From an uncultured Bacteroidales bacterium (GTDB taxonomy: Bacteria > Bacteroidota > Bacteroidia > Bacteroidales > P3): a stretch of 35,763 nucleotides of DNA. A model generated the notes under the pieces. The model had not been told where the DNA came from, searched no databases, and saw only the letters and a list, made by a program, of their open reading frames with translations. The translations under genes were made by a program, and so were the position numbers. Positions 16,033 to 24,600 of this stretch are shown in pieces; position 1 is the stretch's first letter; each line of letters opens with the position of its first letter. The stretch lies in contig CAMYZD010000010.1 in NCBI GenBank assembly GCA_947303735.1, forward strand, positions 1-35,763, in the 5' to 3' direction.

Positions 16033-16060
16033 ATCAATGTCGATAACTAGAAAAAATTGC

Positions 16061-16957
16061 ATGAAGAAATCCCTCGTCTACACCCTACTTGCCTTTGCCG
16101 CCATCATTTGGGGCATCAGTTTCATACTGACTAAGCAACTCTTCGCTACCGAACCCCACATCACCGTATTCATCATCCTCACCTTCAGGTTGCTGCTTGC
16201 CACTGCAGTTACTATTCCCACCTTGCTCCTCTTCCACAAGATGGAGCGCATCCAAAAAGGCGACCTAAAATGGTTTCTCTTGCTCGCTTTCTGTGAGCCA
16301 TTTATCTATAGCATCTGTGAAACTAGTGGCGTGCAGCTCGTCAGTGGCAGCATGGCTTCCATCGTCGTCGCCACCATCCCGCTCTTCGTACCCTTCGGCA
16401 TGGCTGCAGCTTTCAAAGAAAAAATACGTTTCACTACCCTTGTGGGCATTGTGCTCTCGCTCATCGGACTGGCTGTCATGCTCTTGTTGGGAGGCCAAGG
16501 CAACCTCGACGCAAATCCCATAGGGCTTGCGTGGCTGTTTGGTGCAGTGGCGATAGCCGTCTTCTTCACCATCGCGTTAGTCAAATTAGTGGGACGCTAC
16601 AAACCCTTCACCATCACCGCCTACCAAAACCTCTTCGGTTGCATTTACTTTATTCCCTTTATGCTCATCTTCGATGGCTCACAACTGCCCCACCTATCCT
16701 ACTCCTTCCCTATGATAGCCATGCTGCTGGTGCTAGGCATCTTCTGCAGCACCCTGGCCTACGTCTTCTACAATGTGGGCGTGAAACACCTCGGAGCCAC
16801 AGCCGCCTGCATCTTCACCAACGCCATTCCCATCTTCTCACTCATCGCCGCCCTGCTCATAGGTCAGGAGCAACTCACCTGGAGCAAACCCCTCGGCATC
16901 GTCATCGTCATCTTCGGCGTCGTCCTAGCCCAATTGCCCGAAAGGCACAAGAAATAA
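16061..16957 (+). CDS. DMT superfamily EamA transporter
   Basis: This 298-aa membrane protein has about ten TM segments in two EamA halves (about 5-135 and 150-290), including WGISFILTKQLF near the N-terminus and the conserved end of the second half (ALLIGQEQLTWSKPLGIVIV). Such proteins export metabolites or amino acids, and the substrate is unknown here. I chose the ATG at 16061, which begins MKKSLVYTLLAF, right before the first TM and after an A-rich stretch. The ATG at 16037 is an alternative, and longer readings would overlap hydE. It probably belongs to the GH20-hydE transcript. It converges with the phosphodiesterase gene, 35 nt away. Confidence 0.9.
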   Translation: MKKSLVYTLLAFAAIIWGISFILTKQLFATEPHITVFIILTFRLLLATAVTIPTLLLFHKMERIQKGDLKWFLLLAFCEPFIYSICETSGVQLVSGSMASIVVATIPLFVPFGMAAAFKEKIRFTTLVGIVLSLIGLAVMLLLGGQGNLDANPIGLAWLFGAVAIAVFFTIALVKLVGRYKPFTITAYQNLFGCIYFIPFMLIFDGSQLPHLSYSFPMIAMLLVLGIFCSTLAYVFYNVGVKHLGATAACIFTNAIPIFSLIAALLIGQEQLTWSKPLGIVIVIFGVVLAQLPERHKK

Positions 16958-16992
16958 TAAAGCATAGTATGTCTTGACGATAAAAAGGCAAG

Positions 16993-17481
16993 CTAATACT
17001 TAGGGAAATCTAGCACTTCTAACTCCTTCGGGACGCCGTCGATGGTAAAGCGCACCAGTGTTCCCACTTTGTGGAACCCCTGACGGCCAGCAGCACCCGG
17101 ATTGATATGCAGGAGCTGCAAGTCTTTATCATACATCACCTTTAATATATGGCTATGACCACATACAAAAAGGTCGGGGTGGTCGTTCTGGAGTATTTTG
17201 AGTATCGCCGGAGGGTAATGACCTGGGTAGCCGCCGATATGGGTGAGGAACACTTTGAGTCCATCGCAGGTGAAGAGGTCGGAGGCAGGCACCCGATAGC
17301 GGAGGTCGTAATCGTCCATATTGCCATAAACCCCGCGGAGGGGTTTGAACTGAGAGAGCTCTTCGTATACCCCACGTCCCATGTCGCCCGCATGCCACAA
17401 CTCGTCACAGTCTTTAAAGAAGGTATACACCTGCTTGGGCACGGTGCCATGAGTGTCAGAAAGAACGCCTATCCGCTTCAT
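16993..17481 (-). CDS. YfcE-family metallophosphoesterase
   Basis: This 162-aa calcineurin-like phosphodiesterase has the metal-binding motifs in order: Asp9 and His11 (LSDTHG), Asp33 (HAGD), Asn54 (GNMDD), a His in THIGGYPGHYP, GHSH near residue 110 and NPGAAG. The length and motifs match the small YfcE/MJ0936 group, which hydrolyse phosphodiesters with two metal ions. The physiological substrate is unknown. The ATG overlaps the stop codon of the upstream GHKL ATPase gene by 4 nt (ATGA type), implying translational coupling. Confidence 0.92.
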   Translation of the reverse strand: MKRIGVLSDTHGTVPKQVYTFFKDCDELWHAGDMGRGVYEELSQFKPLRGVYGNMDDYDLRYRVPASDLFTCDGLKVFLTHIGGYPGHYPPAILKILQNDHPDLFVCGHSHILKVMYDKDLQLLHINPGAAGRQGFHKVGTLVRFTIDGVPKELEVLDFPKY

Positions 17482-18026
17482 TCATTGGCATGTATTTCGG
17501 CGAGGTTTTCTGCCACCATTTCCTTGAGGTATTTGATAATGGTGAGGTCGTTCATGCTCATGCCGCCCAAGGCCTCCTTGACCTCGTCGGTGTCGAACAC
17601 AAACTCGCCCTCGTCGGTGATATAGGTAATGATGAAATGGATGTCCTCGTGCTGCGACACCAGCATGACTATCGTGCCAGTGAGGTCGCCCATGGGGGGA
17701 CGGTCCCAATGGTTGTGCTCAAACCAGAACTCTAGGCGAGTGCCCTTCCCCACCTGGCTGGTGATGTTCATGCCTCCGCCACAGTTTTCGGTGTTCATCT
17801 TGATAAGGGGAAGCCCGAGACCCACCTTTCGGGTGGTTCGGGAGGTAGTATAGGGGTCGGTCACCTTGGCTAGGAACTCGGGGGTCATACCTTTTCCGTT
17901 GTCCTCGATGGTGAAGTGAAAATCGTTGTCGCGGAGGCTGTCGCGGATAGTGAGTTTGACTTGGGTGGAGTTGGCAGCAGTGGAATTCTCCATCAAATCA
18001 TATACATGCATGGATAGTTCTTTCAT
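17478..18026 (-). CDS. GHKL ATPase (histidine-kinase-like ATP-binding protein) of the hydrogenase-associated type
   Basis: This 182-aa cytosolic protein contains only a Bergerat-fold ATPase. It begins MKELSMHVYDLMENS, giving the N-box Glu13-Asn14, then the G1 box EDNGKGM (Asp42), DPYTTSRTTRKVGLGLP with the GxG motif (69-73), and GKGT further on. There is no phospho-accepting His domain. Proteins with this beginning and the TTRTTRKVGLGLP motif are known from [FeFe]-hydrogenase gene clusters of anaerobes, where their role is unclear. Here hydE lies about 2 kb away on the opposite strand. The ATG at 18026 is chosen over an upstream TTG because the conserved MKEL start is here. It is coupled to the phosphodiesterase gene. 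Confidence 0.82.
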   Translation of the reverse strand: MKELSMHVYDLMENSTAANSTQVKLTIRDSLRDNDFHFTIEDNGKGMTPEFLAKVTDPYTTSRTTRKVGLGLPLIKMNTENCGGGMNITSQVGKGTRLEFWFEHNHWDRPPMGDLTGTIVMLVSQHEDIHFIITYITDEGEFVFDTDEVKEALGGMSMNDLTIIKYLKEMVAENLAEIHANE

Positions 18027-18047
18027 TTTGTAAGATATTTTTCGATG

Positions 18048-18055
18048 CAAAGATA
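18048..18055 (-). promoter_or_regulatory. Candidate minus-strand -7 box (TATCTTTG) for the GHKL/phosphodiesterase pair
   Basis: Plus-strand CAAAGATA reads TATCTTTG on the minus strand, fitting TAnnTTTG, 22 nt upstream of the ATG at 18026. The divergent lipoprotein gene at 18082 must have its promoter in the same short interval; TATTTTTC at 18036-18043 is a one-mismatch candidate. Confidence 0.5.
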
Positions 18056-18081
18056 CTAAAAAAAATAATAGGACGTTACTA

Positions 18082-19044
18082 ATGGGTATGATTTTTAGGA
18101 AAAAAAGTTTGCGTTGCCTGCTAACGGCTGCAGTTATACTGCTGACGATGAGCAGTTGTAAGAAATTTAGTGGCGAGGTTACAGTGCCCGCCTATATCCA
18201 TATCGACCGCATCGACGTGGTGCGTCAAAGCCACAATGCCCCTTCTAACGAGGAGGGTTTTTATACTTCCGACATCGATGTGGTGGAGTTAGTGTGCTAT
18301 TTCGAGGGCGACGCCTCCGAAACTCGGTTGGGAGCCTACGAGCTGCCTTGCACAGTTCCTGTGCTGCGTCATGGCAAGATGAAATATCTTACCGTCAATG
18401 CCGCCGTGAAGCAGGACGGCGTGAGCGGCACCCACATCGCCTACCCCTTCTACCAGCCTATCCAGCTCGAAGATGTAGACCTTGTGGCCGACGATACCGT
18501 ATTCCTCGGAACCTACGACGAAGCGAGGGGCGACTACCGCCTGACTACCTCGTACTACTCCAAGGGCAGCCGTCTGAAGGTGCTGGCAGAATGCTTTTTC
18601 GAGCCGACCAGCTTCGCCACCTGTTTCGACAGCAACGTGGTTTGGGTGATGGGCGACCCCGCTGGGGCCTGCACTGGTCAGGGCTACGGCAAGATACATG
18701 TGCCCGACACCGCTAAGATATTCACCTTCGGATTTACCGACAGCACCGAATTCGACCCTGCCAACTCGCGCATCCTCTATATGGAGTTGGAGTATAAGAC
18801 CGACTTCCCTCTGTATATCCACATGCTGGGTTTCTCCACCACCCAGAACAGCACCATCACCTCTAAGTCTGTGATGTGCATCAACCCCAAGAAGCAGTGG
18901 AACAAGATGTATGTGAATCTTGGCCGCACATGGAGCCAGTTTAATTTCCGCACACCTATCGCCCTTTACTTCCAGGTCGTCAACGAAGAAGGCATCGAAG
19001 GCGACATACTTATCGACAACATAAAAGTGATCACTACCACATGA
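18082..19044 (+). CDS. Lipoprotein of unknown function
   Basis: This 320-aa protein has a lipoprotein signal ending TMSSC (Cys26), then CKKFSGEVTVPAYIHID. The mature part is beta-rich with no catalytic motif that I recognise. The closing segment EGDILIDNIKV resembles the end of a jelly-roll or carbohydrate-binding-like domain in which a bound partner is displayed, but this is only an impression. An ATG at 18088 is an equally possible start. The stop codon overlaps the ATG of the sugar transferase by 4 nt, so the two are probably translated together. A role at the cell envelope linked to glycan synthesis is conceivable (inference). Confidence 0.75.
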   Translation: MGMIFRKKSLRCLLTAAVILLTMSSCKKFSGEVTVPAYIHIDRIDVVRQSHNAPSNEEGFYTSDIDVVELVCYFEGDASETRLGAYELPCTVPVLRHGKMKYLTVNAAVKQDGVSGTHIAYPFYQPIQLEDVDLVADDTVFLGTYDEARGDYRLTTSYYSKGSRLKVLAECFFEPTSFATCFDSNVVWVMGDPAGACTGQGYGKIHVPDTAKIFTFGFTDSTEFDPANSRILYMELEYKTDFPLYIHMLGFSTTQNSTITSKSVMCINPKKQWNKMYVNLGRTWSQFNFRTPIALYFQVVNEEGIEGDILIDNIKVITTT

Positions 19045-20507
19045 AGTCACCCAACTCAAGCCAACCTACACCCCAGCGTCGCAACCGACGCACAGCATTA
19101 CGATATATCTTTTTCGACACCCTCAGCGCAGTGCTGGCATGGGCGCTGCTTTTCCTCTTCCGCAAGGTGGGGTTGGAGAATCTGCGCTTCACCGACTTAG
19201 GGCAGGTGCTGGCCGACAGCAACTTCTGGCGCGGCATCGTGATAGTACCGCTCGGATGGCTCGCCCTCTATACCATTCAAGGCACTTATAAGAATGTGTT
19301 GCGCAAATCGCGCCTCAAGGAATTCCTGCAAACCCTCACCGCCTCTATCATCGGCGTGGTGATCATCTTCTTTGCCCTGCTACTCGACGACCAGGTGGGC
19401 AACTATCGGGGCTACTACCTCTCGTTCATCTTCCTGCTCTTGGTGCACTTCGGACTCACCTACCTCTGCCGCGTGGTACAAACCTCTAGCACCGTGAGAA
19501 AGGTGCACCGCCGCCAACTCGGTTTCCCCACCCTGCTGATTGGCAGCCACAGCAAAGCGTACCAAACCTATCTCGACCTCGAGAACCAAGAGACCTACTC
19601 GGGCAATATGTTCGTCGGATTCGTATCGGTGGACAGCGACTGTCAGTCCGCGGCGGAAAGCCGCCTCACGGCAGTGATCCCATACCTAGGGACGGTGGCC
19701 GACGTGAAACAGCTCATTGAGCAACACCACATCGAGGAGGTAATTATTGCCATCGAAGACCACGAGCAGCAGCAGATTCAGCAAATACTGCGCACCCTCG
19801 ACGGCTGCGGCGATGTGATTATCAAAATCACCCCCGACGCCCGCGACATCATACTCGGCATGGTACGCATCGACAGCATCTTCCACTCTCCCCTCATCAC
19901 CATCAACACCCGTCTCATGGAAGAGTGGCAGTACAGCATCAAGCGGCTCTGCGACATAGTGCTCTCCCTTCTGGCACTGATCATTCTCTCGCCCGTTTTC
20001 CTTATCACCGCCATCATCGTCAAGTGCACCAGTCCTGGGCCCGTCTTCTACACACAAGAGCGTATCGGTTATCAAGGCAAGCCCTTCCGTATGCACAAAT
20101 TCCGCACCATGTATACCGACGCCGAAGCCTGCGGTCCCGCCCTCTCGCGCGACGACGACCCCCGCATCACCCCCTTCGGCCGCTTTATGCGCAAAGTGAG
20201 GCTCGACGAGATACCCCAGTTCTACAACGTGCTCAAAGGCACCATGTCTATCGTAGGCTACCGCCCCGAACGCCAGTTCTACATCGACCAAATCGTTAAA
20301 CGTTGCCCAGAATACCTGCTCCTACAGCGTGTGAAGCCCGGTATCACCTCGTGGGGTCAGGTAAAATACGGCTATGCCAGCAGCGTCGACGAGATGTGCG
20401 AGCGCCTCAAATACGACCTTCTCTACCTTGAGAACATGTCCATCACCACCGACATCAAGATACTCATCTACACCATCGGCATCATATTCCAAGGCCGAGG
20501 AAAGTAA
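19041..20507 (+). CDS. Undecaprenyl-phosphate sugar phosphotransferase (polyprenyl glycosylphosphotransferase, WbaP/WcaJ type)
   Basis: This 488-aa initiating enzyme transfers a sugar-1-phosphate to undecaprenyl phosphate to start O-antigen, capsule or exopolysaccharide assembly. There are four N-terminal TM helices (about 15-150), a Rossmann-like CoA-binding-type middle region (about 165-290), then a membrane re-entrant helix (KRLCDIVLSLLALIIL, from about 299). The catalytic domain follows with SPGPVFYTQERIG, KFRTM, the acidic LDEIPQFYNVLKG and SIVGYRPER. All hallmark motifs are present. The ATG overlaps the upstream lipoprotein stop codon. The rest of a polysaccharide cluster is not in this window, apart from the flippase at 11444-12922. 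Confidence 0.93.
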   Translation: MKSPNSSQPTPQRRNRRTALRYIFFDTLSAVLAWALLFLFRKVGLENLRFTDLGQVLADSNFWRGIVIVPLGWLALYTIQGTYKNVLRKSRLKEFLQTLTASIIGVVIIFFALLLDDQVGNYRGYYLSFIFLLLVHFGLTYLCRVVQTSSTVRKVHRRQLGFPTLLIGSHSKAYQTYLDLENQETYSGNMFVGFVSVDSDCQSAAESRLTAVIPYLGTVADVKQLIEQHHIEEVIIAIEDHEQQQIQQILRTLDGCGDVIIKITPDARDIILGMVRIDSIFHSPLITINTRLMEEWQYSIKRLCDIVLSLLALIILSPVFLITAIIVKCTSPGPVFYTQERIGYQGKPFRMHKFRTMYTDAEACGPALSRDDDPRITPFGRFMRKVRLDEIPQFYNVLKGTMSIVGYRPERQFYIDQIVKRCPEYLLLQRVKPGITSWGQVKYGYASSVDEMCERLKYDLLYLENMSITTDIKILIYTIGIIFQGRGK

Positions 20508-20564
20508 ACAGAGAAGTAAGAACTAAGAAGTTTAGTGACAACAAAATTTCAATTTTCAATTTTC

Positions 20565-21263
20565 ATGAAACAATACCATCTTTTATCCCTCACCATCGCC
20601 CTGCTGCTACTTGCCAGCTGCAGCAACAAAACCGAGAAAGCAACCCTCGCCACCCAGCAAGACACCCTCAGCTGGGCAATGGGCATGAGCCTAGCTCAAA
20701 CGGCACAAAGCAACTTCTACGATTTCGACCAAGACCTCATCCTGCAGGCCTTCAAAAGTACCCTCAAAGGCGACTCCCAGCCCCTCGACACCGCTACCTA
20801 TCAAGAAGCCTGCGACTACATAAGCTTCCTAGCCGAGATGCACTACCGCAAGCAAGCCCAGTCGGCAAGTCAATCGGCCAGCGCCCAGCAGCAACAATTC
20901 TTTGAGCGCCTCGTGGCTGAAAATCCCAATGTCAAACAAGCACCCAAAGGCTACTACTACGAAGTGCTACGCAACGGCAGCGGCCCCCGAGCACAACTAG
21001 GCAAACGCATCCGCTTCGACTTCAAAGGCACCGAGATGATATCGGGCCGACTCATCGAGCAAACCTACGGTGTGCGCGAACCCATCATCCACGTATTAGA
21101 GCAGCCTATGTTCGAAGGCCTCCTCGACGGCCTACAACTGATGAACGCCGGCAGCAAATTCCGCTTTTACTTTCCCTTCCAACTTGTGGCCAACGCCAAC
21201 GGAATTCCTCCCTACACCCCCGTCATCTACGAAGTAGAACTACACGAGATATACAACGACTAA
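20565..21263 (+). CDS. FKBP-like peptidyl-prolyl isomerase lipoprotein with degenerate active site
   Basis: This 232-aa lipoprotein has signal LLLLASC (Cys19). The region about 28-120 resembles the FKBP N-terminal dimerisation domain of Mip/FkpA proteins (LSWAMGMSLAQ), with a Gln/Ser-rich helix near 100. The C-terminal FKBP-type domain (about 125-232) ends in the family pattern GIPPYTPVIYEVELHEI. Several residues usual in active FKBPs appear missing: the F-D pair of the FDSS region reads RLIEQTYG, the pocket Trp of GWxEGL is Leu (GLLDGL), and the Tyr of the AYG segment is not found (LVANAN). Chaperone activity without isomerase activity is possible (inference). The ATG at 20565 begins the signal peptide, after CAATTTTC word repeats. 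Confidence 0.82.
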   Translation: MKQYHLLSLTIALLLLASCSNKTEKATLATQQDTLSWAMGMSLAQTAQSNFYDFDQDLILQAFKSTLKGDSQPLDTATYQEACDYISFLAEMHYRKQAQSASQSASAQQQQFFERLVAENPNVKQAPKGYYYEVLRNGSGPRAQLGKRIRFDFKGTEMISGRLIEQTYGVREPIIHVLEQPMFEGLLDGLQLMNAGSKFRFYFPFQLVANANGIPPYTPVIYEVELHEIYND

Positions 21264-21294
21264 GTAAAGAGGACTTCTATAAATTGTATAATAT

Positions 21295-21405
21295 GGAGTT
21301 AAAAAGGAAGTTAAATAGATTAAGGAAGTCCAGTGGACTTACGTCAAATAGGACAAATGCTTGGTCTTCAACAGTATTGTCCATTTTAACTTCCATTTTT
21401 ACTCC
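21295..21405. repeat. Imperfect inverted repeat, about 22 nt arms
   Basis: The arm at 21295-21316 (GGAGTTAAAAAGGAAG and onward) matches the reverse complement of 21383-21405 at roughly 20 of 22 positions with one 1-nt gap. The 66-nt interior holds a second small hairpin. It could be a transcript end structure for the FKBP gene or a decayed mini-element. Confidence 0.5.
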
Positions 21406-21463
21406 CAATTTTACTCCCAACTTTTGAATTAATAGAACCCATCTAAAGTGAAAAGTGAAATTA

Positions 21464-21534
21464 GTGACCTGTGAATAGTGACACGAATGGGCTCGTATCA
21501 CAGATCACAGGTCACATAAAAATCACCAATCATT
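21464..21534. repeat. Period-7 intergenic repeat array, copy R3 (inverted pair)
   Basis: GTGACCT, GTGAATA, GTGACAC (21464-21484) are followed, after a spacer with CTCGT, by ATCACAG, ATCACAG, GTCACAT (21497-21517), then AATCACC, AATCATT. The two arms point toward each other and carry the same ACGA/TCGT core as the other copies. Confidence 0.8.
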
Positions 21535-21542
21535 AGCGCTAT

Positions 21543-21570
21543 GAAAAGTCACACCTCTTCGATGTGATTT
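21543..21570 (-). terminator. Possible weak terminator for giant gene A
   Basis: On the minus strand TCACAT and GTGTGA can pair as a short stem around GCGAAGAG-like loop sequence, followed by CTTTTC, about 40 nt after the giant gene A stop codon. The stem is only 5-6 bp. Confidence 0.3.
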
Positions 21571-21608
21571 GTAGAAGTCCCCTAATACGTTACTGGGGCG
21601 CCTCATTC

Positions 21609-24600
21609 CTACTCTCGTAGCAGTTTCTTCACAGTCACCAGATCTTCACCCACGATGTGGACGAAGTAGGCTCCCTGTGGCAACGCATCTGTGCTGAGGG
21701 TAGCACGCTCGGTGTGGGCTGGCAGGCGACGGGTGAGGATTGTGCGACCCGCCATATCCACCACCTCCACGCTGACGGCGCTGGGAAGGTCGGGCAGCAG
21801 CAGCTCGACATCGCCTCTGCTGGGGTTAGGCGAGAGGTGCACGCGGTCGGCACCCACCACTTCCGACACTCCGCTGTACTCAGTGGTGATGGTCAATCGG
21901 TTGGACCAGCTCTCGCTCACATAGTCGGCACTACATACCGATCGGACGTAGATGTCGTAGGTTGTTTCGCCCGTAAGGCCTGTAAGGAGGAAGGGGTGAT
22001 GGTCGGCTTGCACGGTGATGCCAGTGCCTTGGTCGAAGCCTTGCCGGCCCCACTCCACCAGCCATTGTTCGGGACCTTCGTCGCACTGCCAATCGATAAG
22101 GGCGGAGTTGCCATGCACCTCAAGGGCTTCCAAGTCGGTGGCATCGGGGCAGGATTCTGTCATGAAGGAGATGGTGTCGCTCCAGATACTGGGCTGGTCG
22201 ATATATTCGCAGCGCACTTCGACGGAGGCATAGTAGCGTTTGGCAGCGGTGAGTCCGTCGACCATGCCTGAGGCGAGATAGGTGGTGACGATGGTGTCGT
22301 AGCCGTAGCCGCCCCACACATGGAGGCGATAGCTGATGTTGTTGTCGTCAGGCATCCATGCGAAAGCGGCACTTCGGTTGTCGGCCTCTATGAGGTGGAG
22401 GCCGACAGGAGGCAGGCAGGGAATGTTGCTTGGGTCGAACAGTCCTATCGCCCGGTTTGAGATATCGTCGGTGCCGCAATACTGGCGCACATAGTAGACG
22501 TAGTCGCTGCCGAAGTTGTAGTTAGTGATGGTGAAGAGGGTGTCGGTAAGCAGACGGTCGTCCTCTATCCACTGGTCGGAGCCCGCCATACGATAGCCAA
22601 ATAGGTAGCGGTCGCTGGTGCCCTGCCAGCGCAGGATGATGTTGCCAGTACGAACGATGGGGGCACAGAGGAGGGGCTTGGGACATGGGTTTGGCTCACA
22701 CATCTCAATTTTCATAACATTGCGGTAGCTACAGGTGTTCCGGCCGCCACTGAAGGCATTGAGCGTGCCCAAGGAGGTGCAGTCGATATTGTCCTCATTG
22801 CTGAATAAAGTGAGCGCCATGGTGGAGGGTGTGCCGGAGACGGCAAAACGATAGTCGGAGTAGAAGGGGGTCTGGCTGTTGTCATCAACGGCTATGACAA
22901 GGTTGCTCGTCCCGTCGTAAGCGAAGGGACTGTCGAGCAGGATGCGCCGCCAACCTTTTGAACAGTTCAAGTCTCCCACATACACCACTTCCATCATGCT
23001 GGGTGACACATAGTCGAAAGGCGACGAGAAGCTGTTCAGCGTGGTATGCCCCATATAGATGGTGCAGTTGGTCTTGGCCGTCAGACTGTAGGCGGAGTTG
23101 TATAGGAAACTGATACTGGTCACCTCACCCCTGCCCTGGAGCTCAGAGGCAAGGACAAGCTGCTGGGTGTAGGAGTAGCGACTGCCGATGACAGCAGGCA
23201 GCTCGTCGTTGGAGCTGGGGTGTAGTGGGTCGCCGATAGTGTCAACGGATCCCTCGGTGCAGGCGCTTGTGGAGAAGGTGAGCAGCGGCGATGAAGGGGT
23301 ACTATAGCCATCACAAAGACGGCTCACCCGCACTTTGTAGGTCGAGAAGGGTACGAGATTGTTGTAGTGGATGCTGGGGCCTACTACTGTGTCGGTGGCG
23401 AGGGGCGCACCTCTCTGCGAAAGCAGAGACACCCGATAGCTACCGTCGGCGGTGCCATGCCAAGCGATGGAGGCAGAGACTGCCGTCACGTCTGTGGCAC
23501 GGAGACTGTAGGGGTGCTGGCACTCCTCGTACCGTATGTTGATATTGTCGACTGCGGCAGCCAGTCCCGAGGTGGGGGGCGCCAGGTAGTTAGTCTTACT
23601 ATACCAGTAGAACACTAGACGATGAACACCCACGAGGCTGTCGATGACAATAGAATAGTCGGTCCATTCGGGTACACCATAGATATTTGCCAGCAGGGTA
23701 AGGTTGTCCAGCGCACCCCACGGCGAGTGAGCGTTGAGGTTCATTGGCTCGGCAGGCAGGGAGTCAGGATTGACAAGGAACACCGCCAGCCCGTCGTAGT
23801 AGAGGTTGCCAAGATGCGCTCCCCCCACGCTGGCGCTGAAAGAAAGCATATAACTCGAGTCATGGTAGCCGAAGTCGATGTCACGATAAATCACTGCATT
23901 GACCAGCGTGCCGAACGATGTGCAGCGGCTGCTGCCGCTGTCGGCCGAGATAAACATGCCAGGGGCAGGCATTCCCTCTGTCCCACCCCGATACCAGGAT
24001 ATTGGGCTGTTAGAAAGCGTCTGCCAACTGCCCCATTCCGAGAGGCTGTCGAAATCATACTGATAGGGCACCGTGGCGGGAATCTGCTGGGTAATGATAT
24101 GACCTGGGACAATGCTCCACTGGGAGGTGTCACCCATGCCGCAGATGCTACGGACATAGTAGTCGTAATAGGTGGACGGTGTAAGCCCGGTGACGGTAAA
24201 CGGATTGACGGAGGTAATGATACGTGAGCCTGTGCCAATAGGTCTACCATGAGGCATGTACTCCACCTGCCAAGAGGTTGGGCTGTCCAATTCTGTCCAT
24301 GAAAGAGTGGCAGATGTGGATGAGAGGCTGGCAGAAACAAGGTTTCTAGGCCGCTGACAGGCAGGAATGGGTTCTAGCACCAAGCTGTCAATATATACAC
24401 AGTTCTGGTATGCAGAGCCGTCCCAACCAGGTTGTCGGGCAGCAGCGTATGAAAGCAGCGTGAGATAGCTACCCAGACCAGCAGCACCATCCAGCGGCAC
24501 CTCGTACAAGGTCGGTGTAGGCGTCAGTGTGATAGTATCGAACGGGGTGAAGGAACGGATATCACCACTCGTCTGGCACACACCTAGAACTAGTATATGC

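Larger units (their letters stand above)
21264..21608. other. Intergenic region with imperfect inverted repeat, heptamer array and weak terminator
   Basis: No convincing gene. It contains an imperfect inverted repeat (21295-21316 against 21383-21405), a small hairpin AAGTCC/GGACTT (21326-21340), short 12-nt tandem words around 21381-21425, heptamer array R3 (21464-21534) and a possible terminator for the minus-strand giant gene. Confidence 0.6.

Noticed and set aside
16004-16060. Longer start for the EamA transporter overlapping hydE
   Set aside because: The extra residues are polar and read through the hydE 3' end; the ATG at 16061 starts directly before the first membrane segment. The ATG at 16037 remains possible.
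21277-21501. Possible 74-aa minus-strand gene, or a 44-aa plus-strand peptide at 21293-21427, in the FKBP/giant gene A gap
   Set aside because: Both are built from the local tandem words and inverted repeat (for example KLGVKLGVKMEVKMD) and have no start signal or recognisable family.
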